Program-made: the position numbers and the translations under genes
Source: Pseudomonas frederiksbergensis
GTDB lineage: Bacteria > Pseudomonadota > Gammaproteobacteria > Pseudomonadales > Pseudomonadaceae
Direction: 5' to 3'
NCBI RefSeq assembly: GCF_003732275.1
Contig: NZ_MOBM01000038.1
Span: 496,001-560,000 of the forward strand
DNA length: 64,000 bases
The notes under the pieces: generated by a model
Seen by the model: only the letters and a program-made list of their open reading frames with translations
Database searches by the model: none
What the model was told of the DNA's origin: nothing
Shown: in pieces, positions 8,253-16,720 of the stretch
Layout: each line of letters opens with the position of its first letter
How positions within the stretch are numbered: position 1 is the first letter of the stretch

Positions 8253-9773
8253 TTAGAAGAACCCCAGCGGATTGATGTCGTAGCTCACCAGCAGGTTTTT
8301 AGTCTGCTGGTAATGGTCGAGCATCATCTTGTGGTTCTCACGGCCAACACCGGACTTTTTGTAGCCACCGAACGCGGCGTGGGCCGGGTACAGGTGGTAG
8401 CAGTTGGTCCAGACGCGCCCGGCCTTGATCGCCCGGCCCATGCGGTAGGCGCGGTTGATGTCGCGGGTCCACAGGCCGGCGCCGAGGCCGAACTCGCTGT
8501 CGTTGGCAATCGCCAGGGCTTCGGCTTCGTCCTTGAAGGTGGTGATACCCACCACCGGGCCGAAGATTTCTTCCTGGAATACACGCATTTTGTTGTGGCC
8601 CTTGAGCAGGGTCGGCTGGATGTAATAGCCGCTCGACAAGTCGCCCTCAAGACGCTCGGCCGCGCCGCCGGTGAGCAGTTCGGCGCCCTCCTCCTGAGCG
8701 ATTTTCAGGTACGAGAGAATCTTGTCGTACTGCTGCTCGGACGCCTGGGCGCCGACCATCGTTTCGGTGTCCAGCGGATTGCCGCGCTTGATCTTGACGA
8801 TCTTCTTCATCACCTCGGCCATGAACGGCTCGTAGATCGATTCCTGCACCAGCGCCCGGGACGGACAGGTGCAGACTTCGCCCTGGTTGAAAAACGCCAG
8901 TACCAGGCCTTCGGCGGCTTTCTCGATGAACTGCGGCTCGGCGTTCATGATGTCTTCGAAGAAAATGTTCGGCGATTTGCCGCCCAGTTCAACGGTGCTT
9001 GGAATAATGTTCTCGGCCGCGCAATGCATGATGTGCGCGCCGACCGGGGTGGAACCGGTGAAGGCAATTTTGGCGATGCGCTTGCTGGTGGCCAGCGCCT
9101 CACCGGCTTCGCGACCGAAACCCTGGACGATATTCAGCACGCCGGCTGGCAGCAAGTCGGCGATCAGCTCAGCGAACACCATGATCGACAGTGGCGTTTG
9201 TTCGGCAGGTTTGAGCACGATGCAGTTGCCGGCAGCCAGGGCCGGGGCGAGTTTCCACGCGGCCATCAGCAGCGGGAAGTTCCACGGAATGATCTGCCCG
9301 ACTACGCCCAACGGTTCGTGGAAATGATAGGCGGTGGTCAGTTCGTTGATCTCGGCGGCGCCGCCTTCCTGAGCGCGGATGCAACCGGCGAAATAACGGA
9401 AGTGGTCGGCGGCCAGCGGCACGTCGGCGTTGAGGGTTTCGCGCACGGCCTTGCCGTTGTCCCAGGTTTCGGTGACGGCGAGAATTTCCAGGTTCTGCTC
9501 GATGCGGTCGGCGATTTTCAGCAGCACCAGCGAGCGATCCTGCGCCGAGGTTTTACCCCAGGCATCGGCGGCGGCATGGGCGGCGTCAAGGGCTTTTTCG
9601 ATGTCGGCGGCGCTGGAGCGTGGGAATTCGGCGATCACTTCACCGGTGACCGGTGAGGTGTTGGTGAAGTACTCGCCGTTGATTGGGGCAACGAATTCGC
9701 CGCCGATGAAATTGCCGTAGCGCGGTTTGAAGGAAACGACGGCGCCGGGTGTTCCAGGTTGTGCGTAGATCAT
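8253..9773 (-). CDS. exaC: NAD-dependent aldehyde dehydrogenase (ExaC/AldB type)
   Basis: The 506-residue enzyme belongs to the aldehyde dehydrogenase superfamily and would oxidise aldehydes made by the quinoprotein alcohol dehydrogenase to acids. It shows GVVGQIIPWNFPLLMAAWK, FTGSTPVG, the general-base motif VELGGKSPNI, the nucleophile Cys in FNQGEVCTCPSRAL and the EEIFGPVV motif. The YHLYPAHAAFGGYKKSG C-terminus is typical of ExaC/AldB acetaldehyde dehydrogenases. It has its own promoter region with a candidate shared operator 105 bases upstream. In P. aeruginosa the homologue also stands next to pqqA. No signal peptide, hence cytosolic. Confidence 0.93.
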   Translation of the reverse strand: MIYAQPGTPGAVVSFKPRYGNFIGGEFVAPINGEYFTNTSPVTGEVIAEFPRSSAADIEKALDAAHAAADAWGKTSAQDRSLVLLKIADRIEQNLEILAVTETWDNGKAVRETLNADVPLAADHFRYFAGCIRAQEGGAAEINELTTAYHFHEPLGVVGQIIPWNFPLLMAAWKLAPALAAGNCIVLKPAEQTPLSIMVFAELIADLLPAGVLNIVQGFGREAGEALATSKRIAKIAFTGSTPVGAHIMHCAAENIIPSTVELGGKSPNIFFEDIMNAEPQFIEKAAEGLVLAFFNQGEVCTCPSRALVQESIYEPFMAEVMKKIVKIKRGNPLDTETMVGAQASEQQYDKILSYLKIAQEEGAELLTGGAAERLEGDLSSGYYIQPTLLKGHNKMRVFQEEIFGPVVGITTFKDEAEALAIANDSEFGLGAGLWTRDINRAYRMGRAIKAGRVWTNCYHLYPAHAAFGGYKKSGVGRENHKMMLDHYQQTKNLLVSYDINPLGFF

Positions 9774-9877
9774 GGTGGGCCTCTGTCTGGGTCGATGCCT
9801 GTCGAGCCAACAGGCGATGAACCGATAGTAGAGAGCCCCGCCTGCCAGACGAATGCGCCGTTGGCAGGGGGATTCTC

Positions 9878-9889
9878 GTTATTTGGTAG
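9878..9889. promoter_or_regulatory. Candidate shared operator upstream of the aldehyde dehydrogenase
   Basis: Reads GTTA-TTTG-GTAG (CTAC-CAAA-TAAC on the coding strand), 105 bases before the ATG at 9773. Matches the motif seen at other promoters of the island. Confidence 0.5.
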
Positions 9890-9908
9890 TAGGTTTCACA
9901 CAAACTAA

Positions 9909-9998
9909 TGTGGGAGCGAGCCTGCTCGCGATGGGGCCAGTACATTCAACAATGATGTTAACTGTCAGACCGCTATCGCGAGCAGGCTCGCTCCCACA
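9909..9998. repeat. REPIN, TGTGGGAGCGAGCC family
   Basis: Inverted pair lying between the pedH-like stop codon and the aldehyde dehydrogenase promoter. Confidence 0.92.
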
Positions 9999-10020
9999 GG
10001 GTTATGCGGTGGATTTTGAG

Positions 10021-11796
10021 TTAATGCTTCGCCACCAGATCTTTAGGCAGCTTGAACGTCCAGAGCATGCCGCCCTGGTTGAAGTCCTTGATGCGCTTGG
10101 CCACTTCTCCGCCCCACAGCGGTACCGCGCCGCCCCAGCCGGAGAGCACCGAGACATATTGTTCGCCGTCCATTTCCCAGGTGATGGGCGAGCCGAGCAC
10201 GCCGGAACCGGTCTGGAATTCCCAGACTTTCTCGCCAGTCTTGGCATTGAATGCCTGCAGGAAACCTTCCGGCGTACCGGTGAACACCAGATTGCCCTTG
10301 GTGGTCAGCACTCCGCCCCACAGCGGCGCGAAGTTCTTGTGGCGCCAGACTTCCTTGCCGGTTTTCGGGTCGATGGCGCGCAGCACACCGATGTAGTCTT
10401 CATTGAGCGGCTTGATGGTGAAACCGGCGCCAAGGAACGCCGCGCCTTTCTTGTAGGCGATGCCTTCGTTCCAGATGTCCATGCCCCATTCGTTGGACGG
10501 CACATAGAACAGGCCGGTGTCGCGGTTGTAGGCCATCGGCATCCAGTTTTTCGCGCCGAGGAACGCTGGCGCGACGAACACCGAACTGCCTTTGGCCTCG
10601 GAGCCCGGCGCACCCGGACGGCTGGCTTCGTTGTAGATCGGCCGGCCGTTCTTATCCAGGCCGCTGGCCCAGGTGATCTTGTCCACGAACGGGAAGCCAC
10701 GGATGAATTTGCCGTTGGTGCGATCGAGCACGTAGAAGAAACCGTTACGGTCCGCCGTGGCCGCGGCTTTGATTTCTTTGCCGCCTTCGTTGTAGTTGAA
10801 CGACACCAACTCGTTCACGCCGTCATAGTCCCAACCGTCGTGGGGGGTGCTCTGGAAGTGCCATTTGATGGTGCCGTCGTCCGGGTTCAGCGCCAGACGC
10901 GAGGACGAGTAAAGGTTGTCGCCCGGACGCAGGTGCGAGTTCCACGGTGCCGGGTTGCCGGTGCCGAACAGCAGCAGATTGGTTTCCGGGTCGTAGTAGC
11001 CACCCAGCCAAGGGGCCGCGCCGCCGGTTTTCCACAGATCGCCCGGCCAGGTCTTGCCCGCTTCGCCGCCGGAGATGCCGTTCTCTACCGCTTTGCCGTC
11101 CTTGTAGACATAGCCCATGTGGCCTTCGACGGTGGGACGAGTCCACAGCAGGTCGCCGTTTTTCGGATCATAGGCTTCGATTTTGCCCACCACCCCGAAC
11201 TCGCCACCGGCCACACCGGTGATCAGTTTGCCGTTGATCACCAACGGCGCGGCGCTGATGGAATAGCCTTCCTTGTGGTCGGCAACTTTCTTGCTCCAGA
11301 CAACCTTGCCGGTGTCCTTGTTCAGGGCCACGAGCTTGGCGTCGAGGGTGCCGAAAATCACCAGATCGCCATACAGCGCAACACCACGGTTGATCACGTC
11401 GCAGCACGGGCGGATGTCATCGGGCAGGCGCGCGTCGTATTGCCAGAGCTTGCGACCGGTGCGCGCATCCACCGCGAATACCCGCGAGTAGGAGCCGGTC
11501 ATGTACATCACGCCGTCCTTGATCATCGGCTGCGCCTGCTGACCGCGCTGTTTTTCCCCGCCGAACGAAAAGGCCCAGACCGGGCGCAGGTCCTTCACGT
11601 TGTCGACATTGAGGGTGTCCAGCGGGCTGTAGCGCTGACCCTGGACGCCCAGGCCGTTGGTGACGACCTGCTCCGGGTTCTTCGGGTCCTGGAGGATGTC
11701 TTGATCGGAGACTGCGGCCAATGCCTGGCCGGACAACAGCATGGCACTGAGCAGCACGCTCAAGGCGAAGGGTTGGCGACGTGCGGGTTGGGTCAT
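10021..11796 (-). CDS. pedH: PQQ-dependent alcohol dehydrogenase, PedH (lanthanide) type
   Basis: This 591-residue periplasmic quinoprotein oxidises alcohols and passes electrons to cytochrome c550. It has a signal peptide (cleavage near AAVSDQD, residue 28), an eight-bladed propeller with Trp-docking repeats such as KTGKEVWRHKNFAP, the vicinal disulfide Cys131-Cys132 in DIRPCCDVINRG that sits under PQQ, and the catalytic Asp323 in GWDYDGVNE. The extra Asp325, two residues after the catalytic Asp, is the family marker of lanthanide-dependent enzymes (XoxF, PedH). The partner calcium enzyme (PedE/ExaA) is not in this window. Candidate shared operator 110 bases upstream. Metal use is inferred from the DYD signature only. 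Confidence 0.9.
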   Translation of the reverse strand: MTQPARRQPFALSVLLSAMLLSGQALAAVSDQDILQDPKNPEQVVTNGLGVQGQRYSPLDTLNVDNVKDLRPVWAFSFGGEKQRGQQAQPMIKDGVMYMTGSYSRVFAVDARTGRKLWQYDARLPDDIRPCCDVINRGVALYGDLVIFGTLDAKLVALNKDTGKVVWSKKVADHKEGYSISAAPLVINGKLITGVAGGEFGVVGKIEAYDPKNGDLLWTRPTVEGHMGYVYKDGKAVENGISGGEAGKTWPGDLWKTGGAAPWLGGYYDPETNLLLFGTGNPAPWNSHLRPGDNLYSSSRLALNPDDGTIKWHFQSTPHDGWDYDGVNELVSFNYNEGGKEIKAAATADRNGFFYVLDRTNGKFIRGFPFVDKITWASGLDKNGRPIYNEASRPGAPGSEAKGSSVFVAPAFLGAKNWMPMAYNRDTGLFYVPSNEWGMDIWNEGIAYKKGAAFLGAGFTIKPLNEDYIGVLRAIDPKTGKEVWRHKNFAPLWGGVLTTKGNLVFTGTPEGFLQAFNAKTGEKVWEFQTGSGVLGSPITWEMDGEQYVSVLSGWGGAVPLWGGEVAKRIKDFNQGGMLWTFKLPKDLVAKH

Positions 11797-11905
11797 GACG
11801 GCTACCTCTGCGGTTTTTGTTATACCCGGGAAATTTTCCCGGTCTGGTGCAGATTCTTGGGCGCCGCCGCCCTTGCAACAATTGCCCGCAATGCGGAGAT
11901 TGCTA

Positions 11906-11917
11906 GTTCCTTAGTAC
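11906..11917. promoter_or_regulatory. Candidate shared operator upstream of pedH
   Basis: Reads GTTC-CTTA-GTAC (GTAC-TAAG-GAAC on the coding strand), a full 12-bp inverted repeat, 110 bases before the start at 11796. Confidence 0.55.
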
Positions 11918-11954
11918 CGGGTCGGTCGCGGATTTTGTGATCGACATCGGCCCC

Positions 11955-12044
11955 TGTGGGAGCGAGCCTGCTCGCGATGAGGCCAGAACATTCAACATTG
12001 ATGACGCCTGACACACCGCCATCGCGAGCAGGCTCGCTCCCACA
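11955..12044. repeat. REPIN, TGTGGGAGCGAGCC family
   Basis: Inverted pair between the pedH promoter and the end of the zinc hydrolase gene. Confidence 0.92.
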
Positions 12045-12051
12045 AAAAGCG

Positions 12052-12993
12052 TCATTTGCGCATGCCGGAATCTACCCGCCTCATCTGCCCCCGTTCGTAA
12101 CGCGGGTACAAATGGCTGACGCTGCGAATCAGTTCATAGCGGCTCAGGCTGATCCCGGCGAAACGTTCGGGAATGGGGCTGCGGATCATCTCGGCCATGT
12201 CGCTGCCATGAGCGGCGCCATCGCGCATCAGCTGGTCCAGCCAGGTCAGGTAATCGCGCATCTGCTCGAACGGTTTTGTGTCCGTGGCCACCGGCCCATG
12301 GCCAGGGACAATCAATGTCCACGGCAAACCCTGCAGGGTCGCGATGTCCGCCAGCCACACCGACAGCCCCGGGCTGTTCGGCGTGGTCAGGGCGCGTTGA
12401 TAAAACACCAGGTCCCCGGCAAACAGCACGCCGGTTTTCTGGTCGAGAATAGCCAGATCCGCGCCGGTGTGCCCACCCAGACTCAGTAGGCGCAAATCGT
12501 GATTCCCAAAACTTTTCACACCTGGCATCAGCGCCTGCGTCGGCAATACCACCTCAGTGCCGCGCATCCAGTCGCCCACCAGCCGATACATGTTCTCGGC
12601 CATGACATCACCCTGTTGATGCAACAACTCGGTGGTACCGGCCAAAGCGCCGATCGGCACGTCGGTGAAAGCCTGATTACCCAACACATGGTCGGGATGG
12701 TGATGGGTCAGCAGCACCTGGGTCACCGGTTTATCGGTGGTCATCGCAATCGCTTTGCGCAGGGCTTCGCCATAGCGTTTCGACGGTCCGGTATCGATTA
12801 CCACCACGCCCTCCTCGGTGACGATGAACGCGGTGTTGACGATGTTGCCGCCGTTGCTCTTGGCGAAGTTGTCGGTGCTGCCTTCCAGCAACCAGGTGTC
12901 TTCGGCGATCTGTCGGGGCTTGAGTGCGTAGTCGGGATCGGCCAGGGTCGGCAGGCTCAGACTGATGAACAACAGCAGCATCCAGCGCATCAC
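12052..12993 (-). CDS. Quinoprotein relay system zinc metallo-hydrolase
   Basis: The 313-residue protein has a signal peptide (about residues 1-18, ending TLADP) and a metallo-beta-lactamase domain with HxHxDH at His97-His99-Asp101-His102, a later GGHTGADL histidine and a C-terminal VPGHGP motif. It belongs to the group of secreted hydrolases that accompany PQQ-dependent dehydrogenases and SoxYZ-like carriers (annotated as quinoprotein relay system zinc metallohydrolase). The substrate is unknown; linkage suggests release or processing of a sulfur- or carrier-bound group in the periplasm. It starts 12 bases after the SoxYZ-like gene ends, so they are likely one operon. Confidence 0.85.
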   Translation of the reverse strand: MMRWMLLLFISLSLPTLADPDYALKPRQIAEDTWLLEGSTDNFAKSNGGNIVNTAFIVTEEGVVVIDTGPSKRYGEALRKAIAMTTDKPVTQVLLTHHHPDHVLGNQAFTDVPIGALAGTTELLHQQGDVMAENMYRLVGDWMRGTEVVLPTQALMPGVKSFGNHDLRLLSLGGHTGADLAILDQKTGVLFAGDLVFYQRALTTPNSPGLSVWLADIATLQGLPWTLIVPGHGPVATDTKPFEQMRDYLTWLDQLMRDGAAHGSDMAEMIRSPIPERFAGISLSRYELIRSVSHLYPRYERGQMRRVDSGMRK

Positions 12994-13005
12994 TCGCTCC
13001 TTGGG

Positions 13006-13767
13006 TCAGGGAATGGCCGCATCGAATTGATTGCCGCTGTTGTCGCGCAACACCAGGCGCGTCTGCCCTGCTCCTTCGATGTCGAAGGCCAGGTTGGGGT
13101 TTTCACTGACCGCCGGGAACAACGCCAGACGTGCCAGCAGCTGATCGTTTTGATCGCGCAGTTCGGCCTGGTTGATGAAAAATTCCGGGATGCCGCTGAC
13201 CATGCCGTTGTCCATCGGATGCGCCACCTGCAAACGCACGCGACTGAATTCACCACGGGGATAGCGACCACCCAGCACTTCGCCGATGTGTTCTTCCCAA
13301 CCCGGCTGGGTGCGCACCACGCTCGGTGCCGTGCAGCCGCCGCCTGCCGCATCGATCAGGGTCGAGCCGACATGCCACAGTCCGTCGCGGGTCAGTACCG
13401 CCGCACGTAATGGCGTGGCCTGTTCAACGCGGATGCGGATCGACAGCCACGGCAGCACACCGGGCAAGGGTTCGAAGTCGACGATTTTCGGCAGCGGATT
13501 GAGTTCGGCCCAGGCGAGGATTCGCACCACTTCACCCTTGAACGCCCGGGCGTCAATTTCCAGCGGAACTTGTCGGGCGTCTTCGGCAAATGGCGGCGCG
13601 AGCAACTTGACCCGCTCGTCGAACACGAACGGTGCGTCGCCGAGCATCTGCTTGTGATAGAACGCCCACATCACCGACGGCACCGGGTCTTTACCCGGTT
13701 CGACGTCCACCGCGTTCGCGGCCAAGGGTAACCAGCAGGCCAACAGACAACTCGCGCGCCAGTTCAC
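13006..13767 (-). CDS. Quinoprotein dehydrogenase-associated SoxYZ-like carrier
   Basis: The 253-residue protein has a signal peptide (MNWRASCLLACWLPLAANAV) and two domains that resemble SoxY and SoxZ, the thiosulfate-oxidation carrier, fused in one chain. The segment DAAGGGCTAPS near residue 150 carries a Cys at the end of the SoxY-like part, comparable to the GGCG swinging arm of SoxY. It has no sox neighbours; the family always follows PQQ-dehydrogenase genes, and its cargo is unknown. It starts with GTG and overlaps the stop codon of the upstream binding-protein gene by one base, indicating translational coupling. Confidence 0.85.
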   Translation of the reverse strand: MNWRASCLLACWLPLAANAVDVEPGKDPVPSVMWAFYHKQMLGDAPFVFDERVKLLAPPFAEDARQVPLEIDARAFKGEVVRILAWAELNPLPKIVDFEPLPGVLPWLSIRIRVEQATPLRAAVLTRDGLWHVGSTLIDAAGGGCTAPSVVRTQPGWEEHIGEVLGGRYPRGEFSRVRLQVAHPMDNGMVSGIPEFFINQAELRDQNDQLLARLALFPAVSENPNLAFDIEGAGQTRLVLRDNSGNQFDAAIP

Positions 13768-14642
13768 TATTGATACATCTCGGGCACGTCATACCGCAGG
13801 CCGTAACGGGCATAAATGGCTTTCACCGAGCCCTCGCGAATCAACCCTTCCAGCGCCTCTTCCACGGCGTAGGCCAGTTGCCGATTGCTTTCATGCACCG
13901 CCATGCCGATCTCCCAGAGCTGTTTGCCCATGTTCGGGTAGGCGTTTTCCGCCAGCGCCACTTGCGGGTCGGCAGCCTGATGGACTTGCCAGTCGATCTC
14001 GCCGCGCATGGCCATTACCGCGTCGACTTCACCAGCCTTCATCGCGGCAAACGCCTGAGATACGCCTGGATAATGGTGGGTCTTGGCGGCGAGCATGCCG
14101 TTGAACACCGAGGTCAGGTAAAACGACGGCACGCTGTCGACCTCGACGCCGATCGGGTGTTGCTGGAACACCGCGACACTCGCCACCGAGTCCAGACGAC
14201 GACGGTCATAAGCCACTTGCCATTGTTCGGTCTGGTACGGCCCGAACATCACCACATGGCCGTTTTCCAGTTCACCCAGTTCATTGCGTTTCTGTGAGTA
14301 ATCGCGATCGTAGGGCACGCGCATCATCAGGTCGGCCAGTTGCTGATTGTGCAACTGACTGGCCCGCCAGATGTAATCGCGCAGGTCGTCGTCGAGCTTT
14401 TCCCCGGCGGGTGCCCAGATCAGTTTCAGGCGCACCCCCATGGCCTTGGCCAGTGCCTGGGCAAGCTCGACATCGACCCCGCGAGCCTCGCCAGCGTCTT
14501 CAAAGCTGTAGGGCGCGAAGTCCTTGTACACCGCGACTTTCAGCTCGGCGGCGGCGATCATTTCGTCATAGGTACGGACCTGCGCCTGCGCTGTCTGGCA
14601 ACACAGCCACACAGCGCTGATCAACACCGCGAGCAAACGCAT
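13767..14642 (-). CDS. pedG: PedG-like periplasmic solute-binding protein of the quinoprotein cluster
   Basis: The 291-residue product has a signal peptide (cleavage after AQA, residue 20) and the fold of family 3 amino-acid-type binding proteins (KVAVYKDFAPYSFEDAGEARG, GVDVELAQALAKAMG). It belongs to the quinoprotein dehydrogenase-associated binding proteins (PedG, MxaJ/XoxJ-like), which are linked to maturation or electron transfer of PQQ enzymes rather than to an ABC importer. Four bases separate it from cytochrome c550 upstream and it overlaps the SoxYZ-like gene downstream, so pedF, pedG, SoxYZ and hydrolase form one operon. Precise role unknown. Confidence 0.87.
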   Translation of the reverse strand: MRLLAVLISAVWLCCQTAQAQVRTYDEMIAAAELKVAVYKDFAPYSFEDAGEARGVDVELAQALAKAMGVRLKLIWAPAGEKLDDDLRDYIWRASQLHNQQLADLMMRVPYDRDYSQKRNELGELENGHVVMFGPYQTEQWQVAYDRRRLDSVASVAVFQQHPIGVEVDSVPSFYLTSVFNGMLAAKTHHYPGVSQAFAAMKAGEVDAVMAMRGEIDWQVHQAADPQVALAENAYPNMGKQLWEIGMAVHESNRQLAYAVEEALEGLIREGSVKAIYARYGLRYDVPEMYQ

Positions 14643-14645
14643 GGG

Positions 14646-15107
14646 TCACTCCTCGACATGCACGCTGTCCAGGTAGGTGCGCACCGCCCACAAGGCTTCC
14701 TGACTCAGGTAGTCGGCCATCTTCGGCATGTACACCCGGCCGTCACGCACGGCGCCATGGCGCACGCGTTCGACGAACCACTCATCACCGGCCTCGCCGA
14801 CGTCGAGCATGCGCAAGTCAGGGGCGATGCCGCCGGACTTGGCTTCCAGGCCATGACAGGCCGCGCAGTTCTGGTTGTAGGCCGAAGAGCCGATTTCCAA
14901 GGCTTTATCGTGTTCCGGGGAGGAACGGTAAGGGTTCGCCGCCGCCCAACCATCGGCATCGACCTGCACACCGGCATCCTTGATCGGGGTCAGTCCCTTG
15001 GTTTCGACGGCCTGGGGTACCACGTTGCCGTGAGCCCAGACGGAACCTGCGCTGATAAAACCGGCCAGCAGTCCGGCAATGAGCAAGGCGTTGCGTTTTG
15101 TTGTCAT
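14646..15107 (-). CDS. pedF: Cytochrome c550, PedF type
   Basis: The 153-residue periplasmic protein has a signal peptide ending at SVWAHG (residue 26) and one c-type haem site CAACH (Cys81, Cys84, His85); Met in VYMPKM is the likely distal ligand. It is the electron acceptor of the PQQ-alcohol dehydrogenase, passing electrons to the terminal oxidase. It is first of a four-gene operon (pedF-pedG-SoxYZ-hydrolase). The leader of about 105 bases contains a hairpin-like AACCTCTTTGAAGAGG and the candidate shared operator at 15214, which lies inside the 3' end of the upstream small ORF. Confidence 0.92.
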   Translation of the reverse strand: MTTKRNALLIAGLLAGFISAGSVWAHGNVVPQAVETKGLTPIKDAGVQVDADGWAAANPYRSSPEHDKALEIGSSAYNQNCAACHGLEAKSGGIAPDLRMLDVGEAGDEWFVERVRHGAVRDGRVYMPKMADYLSQEALWAVRTYLDSVHVEE

Positions 15108-15210
15108 TGTTCTGCCCTCAAGATTGCACGCAAAACCTCTTTGAAGAGGCTATGGCACCCATCTTAGGAACGGCTTTGCGCCAACCCCATGCTGCTTTGG
15201 TGGCCGCGGC

Positions 15211-15228
15211 CTACTCCCTTGGTAGTAG
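15211..15228. promoter_or_regulatory. Candidate shared operator upstream of pedF
   Basis: CTCC-CTTG-GTAG at 15214-15225 within a longer partly symmetric CTACTCCCTTGGTAGTAG (15211-15228), 107 bases before the pedF start. Overlaps the stop codon of the 42-residue ORF. Confidence 0.5.
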
Positions 15229-15339
15229 GGCTTGTGGCGCAGGACCAACCAATACGGGTCGGGCGCCGTGAAGCTTGTCGATGCCGATCAGGGTCAGGAT
15301 CAGCAAAAACGGCAGGAGCAGTGCTTTGAGAATTCGCAT
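15211..15339 (-). CDS. Small predicted membrane-anchored protein (42 aa) upstream of pedF
   Basis: This short frame starts at ATG 15339 with a strong GGGGGAG ribosome-binding site six bases upstream and encodes 42 residues. A positively charged start (MRILK) is followed by a hydrophobic helix (ALLLPFLLILTLIGI) and a short polar tail rich in Pro (ARPVLVGPAPQALLPRE). It could be a single-pass membrane peptide, or a secreted peptide. I do not recognise the family. The good ribosome-binding site and position between the divergent ABC operon and pedF suggest a real gene of the PQQ island. The candidate pedF operator overlaps its last codons. Confidence 0.6.
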   Translation of the reverse strand: MRILKALLLPFLLILTLIGIDKLHGARPVLVGPAPQALLPRE

Positions 15340-15408
15340 GGTCAATCTCCCCCCTTGAGTGATGGCCGTTGTAGCCCATGCTAAAACCGCGCCGCCCTGG
15401 GTGAGTTA

Positions 15409-15420
15409 CGACCTTGGTAC
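15409..15420. promoter_or_regulatory. Candidate shared operator between the small ORF and the ABC operon
   Basis: Reads CGAC-CTTG-GTAC, 80 bases before the ABC binding-protein start and 70 bases before the divergent small ORF, so one site could serve both directions. Confidence 0.5.
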
Positions 15421-15499
15421 TGGCTCATCGGTACTTTCTGCATATTTCCCCGCCCGTCCTGGGTTCCTATGCTGACGCTACCTGTGATGGAGTGCCTTT

Positions 15500-16684
15500 A
15501 TGCGCCAGCTCGCCCCTTATGCCTTGATCTACTTGCTGGCGATAGCCTGCGCCGCCGGGGTGGCGACCCAGGTTCAGGCGGCGGATGCGCCGTTGCAGGT
15601 GCAAATCGGCTACCTGGGCTATCGCCCCGACCCCGGCCCGTTGCTGTCGAACGTCATTCCCGAACCGACCGATGCCGGCCTGCGGGGCGCCGAACTGGCG
15701 ATCACCGACAGCAACAGTACCGGGCGCTTTCTCAATCACAGCTACAGCCTGGTCAGCGCCAGCGTCGACACTCCGGATGCGCTGATCGAAGCAGCCAAAG
15801 CCCAACACGAACAAGGCCTGCGCCTGTTTGTGGTGAATGCACCGGTGGAAACCCTGCGCAGACTCAGCGCCGTGCTACCCGACAGCTTGCTGTTCAATGC
15901 CGGCAGCCCCGATGACAGTCTGCGCAGCACCGATTGTCTGCCAAACGTGCTGCACAGCCTGCCAAGCCGCGCGATGCTGGCCGATGCGTTGGCGCAATTT
16001 CTGGTGCTGCGTAAATGGCAACGGGCGCTGCTGATTGTCGGCCCGACCGCGGACGATCAAGCCTATGCCGCCGCCCTGCGTCGGGCGGCCAAACGCTTCG
16101 GCCTGCAACTGATAGCGGAGAAAGCCTGGAGCTTCGATAACGACCAGCGCCGCAGCGCCCAGGCCGACATGCCACTGTTCACCCAGACCGCCGAGTACGA
16201 CGTGGTGCTGGTGGCCGATGAACGCGGCGACTTCGGCGAGTACGTGCCCTACCAGACCTGGTATCCACGGCCGGTCGCCGGCACTCAGGGCCTGACCCCG
16301 GTGGGCTGGCACAAGACCGTAGAAACCTACGGCGCCGCGCAGTTGCAGAAGCGCTTCGAAGCCCTGACCGGACGCTGGATGAACGACCGGGATTTCGCCG
16401 CGTGGATGGCCGTACGCAGCATCGCCAGTGCGGTGGGCAAACTGCGTCAGGCCGATGCCATGGCGATCCGTACGCTTGCAATCAGCGATCAATTGCCTCT
16501 GGACGGCTTCAAGGGTCGCAAGCTCAGTTATCGGCCATGGAACGGTCAGTTGCGCCAGCCGATCCCCATCGTGCAACCCCGGGCACTGGTCAGCACCTCG
16601 CCGCAAGACGGTTTCCTGCACCCCGTCAACGAAATGGACAGCCTGGGTTACGACAAAGCCGAGGTCAGCTGCCGCTTTCTCTGA
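15500..16684 (+). CDS. PQQ-associated ABC transporter substrate-binding protein
   Basis: The 394-residue product has a signal peptide (cleavage near VQAADAP, residue 28) and two lobes like type I periplasmic binding proteins (Leu/Ile/Val family). It belongs to the PQQ-dependent-catabolism ABC binding proteins found next to quinoprotein dehydrogenases in Proteobacteria. It heads an operon with a YVTN propeller, an ATPase and a permease; because the ATPase and permease look like an export (ABC-2) pair, this protein may not be an importer subunit. Cargo is unknown. Spacing to the next gene is 36 bases. Candidate shared operator 80 bases upstream. Confidence 0.85.
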   Translation: MRQLAPYALIYLLAIACAAGVATQVQAADAPLQVQIGYLGYRPDPGPLLSNVIPEPTDAGLRGAELAITDSNSTGRFLNHSYSLVSASVDTPDALIEAAKAQHEQGLRLFVVNAPVETLRRLSAVLPDSLLFNAGSPDDSLRSTDCLPNVLHSLPSRAMLADALAQFLVLRKWQRALLIVGPTADDQAYAAALRRAAKRFGLQLIAEKAWSFDNDQRRSAQADMPLFTQTAEYDVVLVADERGDFGEYVPYQTWYPRPVAGTQGLTPVGWHKTVETYGAAQLQKRFEALTGRWMNDRDFAAWMAVRSIASAVGKLRQADAMAIRTLAISDQLPLDGFKGRKLSYRPWNGQLRQPIPIVQPRALVSTSPQDGFLHPVNEMDSLGYDKAEVSCRFL

Positions 16685-16720
16685 TCCTTTTTTCACGACA
16701 ACAACAATAAGGAATCTGCC

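Noticed and set aside
9853..11940. A 695-codon plus-strand open frame opposite pedH and its promoter
   Set aside because: It is antisense to a clear quinoprotein gene, has Arg/Val/Gly-rich low-information composition and no domain; long antisense frames are common in GC-rich DNA.
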